A program made the position numbers and the translations under genes. From NCBI GenBank assembly GCA_002420145.1, contig DIHL01000072.1, positions 1 through 22,251 of the forward strand: a stretch of DNA of 22,251 bases, in the 5' to 3' direction. This document shows positions 14,475 through 21,173 of the stretch, piece by piece; position 1 is the first letter of the stretch, and each line of letters starts with the position of its first letter. The DNA comes from Bacteroidetes bacterium UBA5697 (GTDB lineage: Bacteria; Bacteroidota; Bacteroidia; B-17B0; Aurantibacillaceae). The notes below the pieces were generated by a model that saw only the letters and a list, made by a program, of their open reading frames with translations, made no database searches and was not told the DNA's origin.

Positions 14475-16890
14475 GTCTTAATCTTTTTAGTTTTATCTCA
14501 TAAAACGAGCTTAATCCAGTAGTTAGTAAAACAATACTTATTGAACTGATTGGCATTAAGATAGCGGCAAAAACTGGCTCTAAATCGCCTTGTACGGCAA
14601 AAAATAATCCAACAAAATTATAAAGGATTGATAGAACAAAACTTGCAAAAATGATAGTTTTCTGACGTCTGCAATAATTTATTAATTCTTTTAAAAGAGT
14701 GAAGTTTTTACCAGACAAAACAGCATCACATGCAGGTGAAAAATTATTAGTATCATCACTGATTGCAATTCCTACATCACTTTGCTTTAAAGCCCCCGCA
14801 TCATTCAAACCATCTCCAATCATCAATACTCTTTTATTGTGGTTTTGAAGGCGTTTAATGAAATTTAATTTATCTTCTGGTTTTTGTTCAAATAACATTT
14901 CTGATTTATTACCAAAAATGTTTTTCAAAAAACCTTCCTCTGAAGCATTATCACCAGATAAAATTTTCAACTCAAATTGCGAACCTAGAGATGAAACAAT
15001 ATTCTCTAATCCTTCTCTGTAAGCATTTTTCACAACAAAATATCCTACAAATTCTTCATCAATACTTACATAAACTCTACTTCCTGAAACTAATTGATGA
15101 GAGTCTTTTCCTAATACAAATTCCGAAGAACCCATTTTAAGAAAATGTTCATTGATAATTGCAGAAGTTCCAAATCCTTTAAATTCTTTATAGTTCTTCA
15201 CATTCAACATTTTGGCAAAAGGAAGAAAAGAAACCACACTCTTACTAAGTGGGTGATTAGACTGATTTGCTAAAGTGCGAATTAACTGAGATTGATAAGA
15301 AGATAACTCTGTTCCTTGAAAAGTAATTTCTGATTTTCCTTGTTCTGTAATCGTTCCTGTTTTATCAAATACAATCGTATCAATCTCCGACATTTGCTCA
15401 ATAACAGAAGCATTTTTCACATACAATTTGTATTTATTTAAAATACGAATCATATTACCATTGGTAAATGTTGCACTCAGCAATAAAGCACAAGGACAAG
15501 CCACAATTAATACCGCAGTTACAGCGCCCCATATTTTAGAAGGATCGTTTACTGACCAATAAATAGCTGCTGTAATAGCAACAGAGAATAAAGCATAAGT
15601 GAAATAGCGACTTATTCTATGAATAAAAGATACCTTAACTTCTTTTTTATTTTCTTTAAAAGTCTCATTATTCCATAATTGAGTTAAGTAACTTTGTGAA
15701 ACTTCTTTTACGACTTCCAGTTCAATTGCTCCAGACGTTTGTTTACCACCAGCATAAACAATCTCTCCAATTGATTTTTCAACTGGTAAAGATTCTCCTG
15801 TTACGAAACTATAATCAATAGTTGCTTTTCCTAAAAACAAAATAGCATCAGCTGGAACAATTTCATCATTATGAATTTTAATTCTATCGCCTACCTTTAA
15901 TTCAGAAACTGAAATTTGTTTTTCTGTTCCATTAGCATTAATGACACTAACTCCAAGTGGAAAGTATGATTTAAAATCTCGATCAAATGAAATAGTTTGA
16001 TAGGTTCTGTTTTGAAAATAACGACCAATGAGCATAAAAAACACAATGCCACTCATTGAGTCCAAATAGCCTGCGCCAGTGCCTGATAAAATTTCATAAA
16101 CACTTCTCCCAAAGGTAATTAAAACTGCTAAAGCAATCGGAGCATCAATATTTAAAAACTTTTGGCGTAATCCTTTATATCCAGAAATAAAAAACTCCGA
16201 GGCTGAATAAAAAAATACGGGAAGAGATAGTGCTAAATTCAAATAACTGAACCATGTTTTTAAGCCAATATCATCTGCTTTTCCTAACGAAAAATATTCA
16301 GGAAAACTAAGCATCATAATATTACCAAAGCAAAAACCAGCAATTCCTATTTTAACAATAGTAGTTGTATCATGTTTTTTTATTTTGCTAGAACTTACAT
16401 CATTTAAACTAATGTGAGGTTCATACCCAATAATGGTAAGAGCTTCAGCAACTTTCTTTAAAGAAGTTTCATGATAATTATAAATTACAGTTACTTCTTT
16501 TTTTACAAAATTCACTTGAGATTTAATAATTCCTGAATCAATTTTATCTAAATGCTCTAAAATCCAAATACAAGAAGCACAATGCATTTGAGGCAAATAA
16601 AAAATAACATGTTGATGGGTATCGTCTTGAAAATGAATTAATTTTTTAATGATTTGAACATCGTCTAAAAAATCAAATTTCCCTTTTCTAACTTCTTGTT
16701 TTTGATTAATACCAGGACTATGTTCTAAATCATAATAAGAACACAAATCGCTTTTGTTAATAATTTCATAAACAGTTTGACAACCTTTACAACAAAATTC
16801 CTTATCTTCGATATGATAATGATGCTCTACCACGTCTTCTCCGCAGTGATAACAGGTTGTATTGACTTCTGATTTCTCTTTAACTCTCAC
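14455..16890 (-). CDS. ccoI: cbb3-associated copper-translocating P-type ATPase CcoI/FixI
   Basis: An 811-residue P1B-type ATPase supplying copper for cbb3 oxidase. Domain order: an N-terminal cysteine-rich domain (CYHC, Cys13/16; CCKGC, Cys33-37) typical of CcoI, an HMA domain with MHCASC (Cys104, Cys107), membrane helices, TGES (364-367), the transport motif CPCALL (465-470), the phosphorylation site DKTGT (Asp509) and GDGLND in the hinge. The only reasonable start is GTG at 16890: an in-frame stop lies four codons upstream and no ATG precedes the conserved cysteines. Promoter geometry puts the transcription start at that same base, which implies a leaderless GTG-initiated message. The 3' end contains the distal operator of the cbb3 operon. 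Confidence 0.95.
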   Translation of the reverse strand: MRVKEKSEVNTTCYHCGEDVVEHHYHIEDKEFCCKGCQTVYEIINKSDLCSYYDLEHSPGINQKQEVRKGKFDFLDDVQIIKKLIHFQDDTHQHVIFYLPQMHCASCIWILEHLDKIDSGIIKSQVNFVKKEVTVIYNYHETSLKKVAEALTIIGYEPHISLNDVSSSKIKKHDTTTIVKIGIAGFCFGNIMMLSFPEYFSLGKADDIGLKTWFSYLNLALSLPVFFYSASEFFISGYKGLRQKFLNIDAPIALAVLITFGRSVYEILSGTGAGYLDSMSGIVFFMLIGRYFQNRTYQTISFDRDFKSYFPLGVSVINANGTEKQISVSELKVGDRIKIHNDEIVPADAILFLGKATIDYSFVTGESLPVEKSIGEIVYAGGKQTSGAIELEVVKEVSQSYLTQLWNNETFKENKKEVKVSFIHRISRYFTYALFSVAITAAIYWSVNDPSKIWGAVTAVLIVACPCALLLSATFTNGNMIRILNKYKLYVKNASVIEQMSEIDTIVFDKTGTITEQGKSEITFQGTELSSYQSQLIRTLANQSNHPLSKSVVSFLPFAKMLNVKNYKEFKGFGTSAIINEHFLKMGSSEFVLGKDSHQLVSGSRVYVSIDEEFVGYFVVKNAYREGLENIVSSLGSQFELKILSGDNASEEGFLKNIFGNKSEMLFEQKPEDKLNFIKRLQNHNKRVLMIGDGLNDAGALKQSDVGIAISDDTNNFSPACDAVLSGKNFTLLKELINYCRRQKTIIFASFVLSILYNFVGLFFAVQGDLEPVFAAILMPISSISIVLLTTGLSSFYEIKLKRLRPDKSHY

Positions 16891-16894
16891 GATA

Positions 16895-16960
16895 CAAACT
16901 TAATAGTAGATCTGTAGAGCAAAACTGATATTTATCAGTTATAAAATTGATAAGGATCAA
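16895..16960. promoter_or_regulatory. ccoI promoter with tandem FNR-like boxes, shared with the divergent TerB-like gene
   Basis: For ccoI, TAAGTTTG (16902-16895, minus strand) is an exact TAnnTTTG element with CTGAT-ATTT-ATCAG (16925-16938) centred 29.5 bp upstream. The second copy 22 bp away, TTGAT-AAGG-ATCAA (16947-16960), is a perfect E. coli FNR consensus. Read on the plus strand that copy would be proximal for the TerB-like gene, with a predicted start near 16995, but no convincing TAnnTTTG element is seen on that side. Confidence 0.8.
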
Positions 16961-16997
16961 AGTAATTGTAAAAAAAATATTGAACTTAACAACAAAA

Positions 16998-17405
16998 ATG
17001 ATACACATGAATCCAACAGAAAATTTACACTATGCTATTGGGCAACTTGCTTTTGCTGTTGCATTTTCGGATGGTAAAATACAAAAGGAAGAGAGTGAGA
17101 ACTTTCATAAGATAGTTTTAGAGGAATTGAATAATAACTCTTATGATTTTGACGTATCTGATATTATTTTTAAAGTCATGGCAAAAGACAAAATGGATTC
17201 AAACACCGTATATGATTGGGCCATGAAAGAAATAAAAACAAATAGTCATTATTTAAGTCCGCAATTAAAAGTCAAATTCATAACCGTTATGGAAAAAATT
17301 GCAGGGGCTTATCCTCCTGTCACGAATGAAGAATCAGACATCATTAATAGATTTAAAAAAGATATTAAAGATATACATGGAGACCCCGCATACTATTTAA
17401 AATAG
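16998..17405 (+). CDS. TerB-like helical protein
   Basis: A 135-residue soluble, all-helical protein. The stretch NLHYAIGQLAFAVAFSDGKIQKEESENF at the N-terminus resembles the start of TerB/tellurite-resistance-type domains (helix, then acidic D-G-x-I-x-x-x-E loop, then helix). TerB proteins are thought to act in stress-related, metal-associated complexes; no specific role can be given here. Starts at 16998 and 17007 are both ATG; the first follows an A-rich AACAAAA stretch as usual for Bacteroidota. A longer reading from a TTG at 16947 would begin inside the FNR-like box and is rejected. Divergent from ccoI with a shared operator region; ends at a bidirectional terminator facing uspA. Confidence 0.72.
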   Translation: MIHMNPTENLHYAIGQLAFAVAFSDGKIQKEESENFHKIVLEELNNNSYDFDVSDIIFKVMAKDKMDSNTVYDWAMKEIKTNSHYLSPQLKVKFITVMEKIAGAYPPVTNEESDIINRFKKDIKDIHGDPAYYLK

Positions 17406-17434
17406 AAAAAGCCCGCAAGCTGACGGGGTTTTTT
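17406..17434. terminator. Bidirectional terminator between the convergent TerB-like and uspA genes
   Basis: AAAAA (17406-17410) and CCCG (17412-17415) pair with CGGG (17424-17427) and TTTTT (17429-17433) around an 8-nt loop, with a single G-G mismatch (17411/17428). It starts right at the TerB-like stop and is flanked by A and T runs that would serve both strands in this 47-bp convergent gap. Confidence 0.68.
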
Positions 17435-17452
17435 ATGTAAATGTTTTAAAGA

Positions 17453-18283
17453 TTAGCTATGAATCGTTAAAACTGGAATAGGACTACTAAATGCTATTTC
17501 TTTTGTTGTACTAGGGTATATTAAATTATGAAGAAACGAATGTTTCTTTTGCTCTAACACAATCACATCAACATCATGAGTTTTTATAAAATCTAATAAG
17601 GCAGTACTAGCTTTATCTTCTGATAAAATATAAGTTTTATGCGATGTTTGTTCTAATTTTTGTTCAACAAATAAATCCGTTGCAGACTCTACTTCATTGA
17701 TTAAGTGATTATCTGGTATAACATGTAAAACACTTAAGCTCGCCCCAAACATTGATGCAATATTTTTTATTTGTATTAAGCCTGTTTGTTCTGTAATATG
17801 CGAATCGTACTGGCTTGCATACGCAATACTCTTAATTTTTTTATATTGATGTTCTTTAGAAATAATAAATACAGGAATATTACTTTCTCTAGATATTGAA
17901 ACAGCATTACTACCAAATAACACTTTGCCGATAACTGAACCATGACCTGTAATCCCCATTACAACCAAATCTATGTTTTTATTAGTAATATAGCTCAGCA
18001 TGGTGTTTTTAAAATCACCTACTTCTGTAAAATACTCAACTTCTCCCATCAGAGCATTATCTTTTTTTAATAATTCTGCTTTTTCTTTTAATGAAGCATT
18101 GCTATCTGCAATACTATCATTAACGGTATAGGCAACCACATTATATTCATTATTGTATACTGGTATTGCACTCACATGCAATAAAACAATATTAGATGAC
18201 AAATGATTAGCTAGATTTACCGCATACAGCAAAGCGTTGTCAGATGTTTCGGAGAAATCGATAGGTACTAAAATTGTATTCAT
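17453..18283 (-). CDS. Tandem-domain universal stress protein
   Basis: A 276-residue cytoplasmic protein with two Usp domains. Domain 1 (about 1-145) starts with TILVPIDFSETSDNAL and has VMGITGHGSVIGKVLFGSNA (131-150), a nucleotide-binding glycine motif slightly longer than the classical G-x2-G-x9-G(S/T). Domain 2 (about 153-276) keeps the fold (SLSVLHVIP, VDVIVLEQKK, IPVLTIHS) but lacks the glycine motif, so only one domain may bind nucleotide. Such proteins in other bacteria are induced by oxygen limitation through FNR-type regulators, which fits the operator in the divergent region with the beta-CASP gene. Precise function is unknown. Confidence 0.9.
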   Translation of the reverse strand: MNTILVPIDFSETSDNALLYAVNLANHLSSNIVLLHVSAIPVYNNEYNVVAYTVNDSIADSNASLKEKAELLKKDNALMGEVEYFTEVGDFKNTMLSYITNKNIDLVVMGITGHGSVIGKVLFGSNAVSISRESNIPVFIISKEHQYKKIKSIAYASQYDSHITEQTGLIQIKNIASMFGASLSVLHVIPDNHLINEVESATDLFVEQKLEQTSHKTYILSEDKASTALLDFIKTHDVDVIVLEQKKHSFLHNLIYPSTTKEIAFSSPIPVLTIHS

Positions 18284-18299
18284 AATATAAAGTTTTATA

Positions 18300-18366
18300 C
18301 AAACCTAATTAAAATCAAGTTAGTTGTTTATTAATTTTTGTCAGATAAATTTATGACATATATCAG
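18300..18366 (-). promoter_or_regulatory. uspA promoter using the shared FNR-like pair
   Basis: TAGGTTTG (18307-18300, minus strand) is an exact TAnnTTTG element. TTAAT-TTTT-GTCAG (18331-18344, one mismatch) is centred 30.5 bp upstream and ATGAC-ATAT-ATCAG (18353-18366) 22 bp further. The inferred start is near 18296, about 13 nt from the ATG at 18283. Confidence 0.68.
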
Positions 18367-18395
18367 AATAAACGCAACATTTTTAATTATATTTG
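18331..18395 (+). promoter_or_regulatory. Beta-CASP nuclease promoter using the shared FNR-like pair
   Basis: Here the roles swap: ATGAC-ATAT-ATCAG (18353-18366) is proximal, 28.5 bp from an exact TATATTTG element (18388-18395), and TTAAT-TTTT-GTCAG (18331-18344) is distal. The box centre at 18359.5 plus 41.5 gives a start at 18401, the first base of the ATG, so the message is predicted to be leaderless. Confidence 0.72.
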
Positions 18396-18400
18396 TTATT

Positions 18401-19807
18401 ATGCAGGTAAAATTTATAGGAGCTACAGAAACGGTTACTGGAAGTAAACATTTAGTTCAAACAGACAAAGGTTTTAATATTTTATTAGATTGCGGTTTGT
18501 ATCAAGGAATGGGAAAAGAAACAGATTCTTTAAACCGCCATTTAGGATTTAATCCATCCGAAATTGATGTTGTGATTTTATCTCATGCACACATCGATCA
18601 CTCTGGAAATCTTCCACTTTTGGTAAAGCAAGGATTTTTAGGTTCTATATATTGTACGCCTCCTACACTAGAAGTGGTAGAAGTTTTATTATTAGACAGT
18701 GCCAAAATTCATGAATACGATATAGAGTATGTCAATAAAAAACGTGAACAAAGAGGAGAAGACCCTATAGAACCTTTATATACTAGCAAAGATGTTGAGC
18801 ATTGCCTAAAACATTTCAAAACTGTTCCATATCATGCCGATTTTCATTTAAATGAAGAAGTCTCTTTTATGTTTACAGATGCGGGACATATCCTTGGAAG
18901 CGCTGCTATTAATTTAAAATTAAAAGATTCGAATAAAAATATTACACATCTTACCTATACGGGTGATGTTGGAAAATATAATGATATGCTATTGAAAGAC
19001 CCTGAGTGTTTTCCTTTAGCTGATTATATTATTTGCGAATCAACTTATGGCGATAGGCTTCATGAATTAGATGTTGATGCTGAATTACATCTATTAAATG
19101 TAGTTAGAAATACTTGTGTAGAGAAAAAAGGTAAATTAATTATTCCTGCTTTTAGCTTAGGAAGAACTCAAGAAATTGTATACATTTTAGATAAACTTAA
19201 AAACAAAAAATTATTACCTAATATCAAAGTATATGTTGATAGTCCACTATCAACTAATATCACAGATATTATGAGAGAAAATGTAGATTGTTTTAATGAA
19301 AAACTTCAAGAGTATATTAAAACAGACGCCGATCCTTTTGGGTTTAGTAATTTAAAATACATACGAGAAAAAGAAGAGTCGATGGCATTAAATACTAGCC
19401 AAGAACCATGTATTATTATTTCGGCTTCAGGAATGATGGATGCCGGTCGTATCAAACATCATTTAGCAAATAATATTTCTAATCCAAAAAATACAGTTTT
19501 AATAGTTGGGTATTGTACTCCAAACTCATTAGGCGGAAAAATTAAAGCAGGAGAAAAAGAGGTTAAAATTTTTGGTGAATTTCATGAGGTAAATGCCAAT
19601 ATTGAAATTATTGATTCATATAGTGCTCATGCTGATTATAGTGAACTTATTAAATTTTTATCGTGTCAAGACAAATCTAAAGTCAAAAAAATATTTTTAG
19701 TACACGGAGATTTGGAAGCTAAAATCTCATTTAAACAAAAGTTAATGGCAGAAGGGTATAAAGAAGTCATTCTCCCTAATAAAACTGAAACTTTTATATT
19801 GAGTTAA
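18401..19807 (+). CDS. MBL-fold beta-CASP ribonuclease-like protein (YSH1/CPSF73 type)
   Basis: A 468-residue metallo-beta-lactamase/beta-CASP protein, soluble. Motif 2 is SHAHIDHSG (His62, His64, Asp66, His67); TDAGHILGSA supplies a further metal-binding His, STYGD precedes the CASP insert, and SAHADYSEL with a later VHGD give the C-terminal motifs. Members with this architecture process or degrade RNA. The start ATG at 18401 opens with MQVKFIGATETVTGSKHLV, the standard N-terminus of the family. An in-frame extension to 18338 would begin within the operator and is rejected. Placement under the low-oxygen operator suggests RNA turnover is adjusted with oxygen supply (inference); several Bacteroidota and Proteobacteria carry such genes near usp genes. 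Confidence 0.93.
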   Translation: MQVKFIGATETVTGSKHLVQTDKGFNILLDCGLYQGMGKETDSLNRHLGFNPSEIDVVILSHAHIDHSGNLPLLVKQGFLGSIYCTPPTLEVVEVLLLDSAKIHEYDIEYVNKKREQRGEDPIEPLYTSKDVEHCLKHFKTVPYHADFHLNEEVSFMFTDAGHILGSAAINLKLKDSNKNITHLTYTGDVGKYNDMLLKDPECFPLADYIICESTYGDRLHELDVDAELHLLNVVRNTCVEKKGKLIIPAFSLGRTQEIVYILDKLKNKKLLPNIKVYVDSPLSTNITDIMRENVDCFNEKLQEYIKTDADPFGFSNLKYIREKEESMALNTSQEPCIIISASGMMDAGRIKHHLANNISNPKNTVLIVGYCTPNSLGGKIKAGEKEVKIFGEFHEVNANIEIIDSYSAHADYSELIKFLSCQDKSKVKKIFLVHGDLEAKISFKQKLMAEGYKEVILPNKTETFILS

Positions 19808-19859
19808 ATTCATTAATTGCTGGTTATCAATTAGTTAATATCTCGCCTCGTTTATACAG

Positions 19860-19924
19860 CTGATTTTTCTCAGTTCAAAAACTGACAAATGTCAGTTTTT
19901 GTTAAAAACTCTCTTTTACCTTTG
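19860..19924 (+). promoter_or_regulatory. Autoregulatory promoter of the kinase/REC-CRP operon
   Basis: TACCTTTG (19917-19924) is an exact TAnnTTTG element. CTGAC-AAAT-GTCAG (19882-19895), centred 28.5 bp upstream, is part of a perfect inverted repeat with 11-bp arms (19876-19886 and 19891-19901). CTGAT-TTTT-CTCAG (19860-19873, one mismatch) lies exactly 22 bp upstream. The inferred start is near 19930, 14 nt before the ATG. Confidence 0.78.
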
Positions 19925-19943
19925 GCAGTTGTTTTTATAAAAA

Positions 19944-21173
19944 ATGAATACCTTGGGAAAAACAAATTCACTTATAATGGAAAGCTTAAACGCTTTATTC
20001 GAGTATACTACCGAAGGTATTATTATTGCCAATCAATCTGGTACAATTATTCGCGCCAATCCTAGTTCTGAGAAATTATTTGGATACAATAAAGGCGAAC
20101 TACTCAATCAAAAAATTGAAATTTTAGTTCCTAATAAATTTTCACATACTCACGAAAAACATCGTGATAATTATAATAAAAATCCTCATCCTCGTTCGAT
20201 GGGAAAAGGGTTAGATTTATATGGTAAAAAGAAAGATGGACATGAATTTCCTGTAGAAATTAGTTTAAGTCATTATAAAACTAATGATGAAATGTTTGTA
20301 ATAGCATTCATTATTGATAGAACCGAAAGAAAAGAAGCTGAAGAACGGATAAAACGTGTAAATGCAGAACTTGAATTAAAAGTTGAAGAGCGAACCAAAA
20401 TATTAAAAGAAACACTTCATCAATTAGAAGCATCTAAAGATGAGCTCAGTGCTGCTTTAGAAAAAGAAAAAGAATTAAATGACATGAAGTCTCGTTTTGT
20501 AACGATGGCCTCTCATGAATTTAGAACACCTTTAAGTACAATACTTTCATCAGCATCCTTAATTGGCAAATATAAAAACACTGAAGAAGAAGAAAAACGT
20601 CACAAGCACGTTGATAGAATTAAATCAGCTGTCACAAACATGACACTTATATTGAACGATTTTTTATCGGCTGGTAAATTAGAAGAAGGGAAAATAAGTG
20701 TGAACCTTGTCTCAATTGATATTCCTGCATATATTAATGAAAGTTTAAATGAGTTGAGCAATTTTTTAAAGCTAGGACAAGTAGTAAATTATAGTCATCA
20801 AGGAGATAAAAACTTTGTTTGTGATAAACAGTTTTTAAAAAACATGATTATTAACTTAGTTTCTAACGCTAGTAAATTTTCTTCTGAAAATAAGGATATA
20901 GATATTACTACAGTTAACGCAAATAATGAACTACAGTTAATTGTAAAAGATAGCGGAATGGGAATACCTGCTGATGAACAAAATGATCTATTTGAAAGGT
21001 TTTTCCGTGCAAAAAATGCTTTAAACATTCAGGGAACCGGTTTAGGACTAAGCATTGTTTCAAAATATGTAGAGGTGTTGAAAGGCACGATCAAATTTGA
21101 AAGCGAATTAAACAAAGGAACCATATTTTATATTAATTTACCATTACAAAATGAAGACAATACTTTTAATTGA
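19944..21173 (+). CDS. Soluble PAS-domain sensor histidine kinase (FixL-like)
   Basis: A 409-residue cytoplasmic kinase with no membrane helix. One PAS domain (about 12-128), a coiled-coil linker (about 127-186), a HisKA domain with SHEFRTPLS (phospho-acceptor His191) and an HATPase domain with N-box NLVSNAS (304-310), DSGMGIP (336-342), LFERFFRA and GTGLGLS (364-370). The PAS segment LVPNKFSHTHEKHRDNY aligns with the FixL F-helix region, placing His70 at the haem-ligand position, but the distal Arg of FixL (GIGR) is replaced by Leu90 in GKGL. Many non-haem PAS kinases share the HR..MG.G...G..KDG pattern, so haem binding is possible but unproven. Its gene overlaps the REC-CRP gene by 23 nt, so the two are cognate partners. 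Confidence 0.93.
   Translation: MNTLGKTNSLIMESLNALFEYTTEGIIIANQSGTIIRANPSSEKLFGYNKGELLNQKIEILVPNKFSHTHEKHRDNYNKNPHPRSMGKGLDLYGKKKDGHEFPVEISLSHYKTNDEMFVIAFIIDRTERKEAEERIKRVNAELELKVEERTKILKETLHQLEASKDELSAALEKEKELNDMKSRFVTMASHEFRTPLSTILSSASLIGKYKNTEEEEKRHKHVDRIKSAVTNMTLILNDFLSAGKLEEGKISVNLVSIDIPAYINESLNELSNFLKLGQVVNYSHQGDKNFVCDKQFLKNMIINLVSNASKFSSENKDIDITTVNANNELQLIVKDSGMGIPADEQNDLFERFFRAKNALNIQGTGLGLSIVSKYVEVLKGTIKFESELNKGTIFYINLPLQNEDNTFN

Noticed and set aside
16947..16997. TTG-initiated extension of the TerB-like protein
   Set aside because: It would start in the FNR consensus box and the added residues have no family match.
18338..18400. ATG-initiated extension of the beta-CASP protein from 18338
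   Set aside because: It includes the operator and the TAnnTTTG element and would precede the predicted transcription start.
19817..19830. Third FNR-like box TTGCT-GGTT-ATCAA upstream of the kinase
   Set aside because: The left half-site is poor and its 43-bp distance to the distal box is not a clean multiple of 22.
20798..21028. Minus-strand frame inside the kinase gene
   Set aside because: Antisense to the conserved HATPase domain; no independent support.
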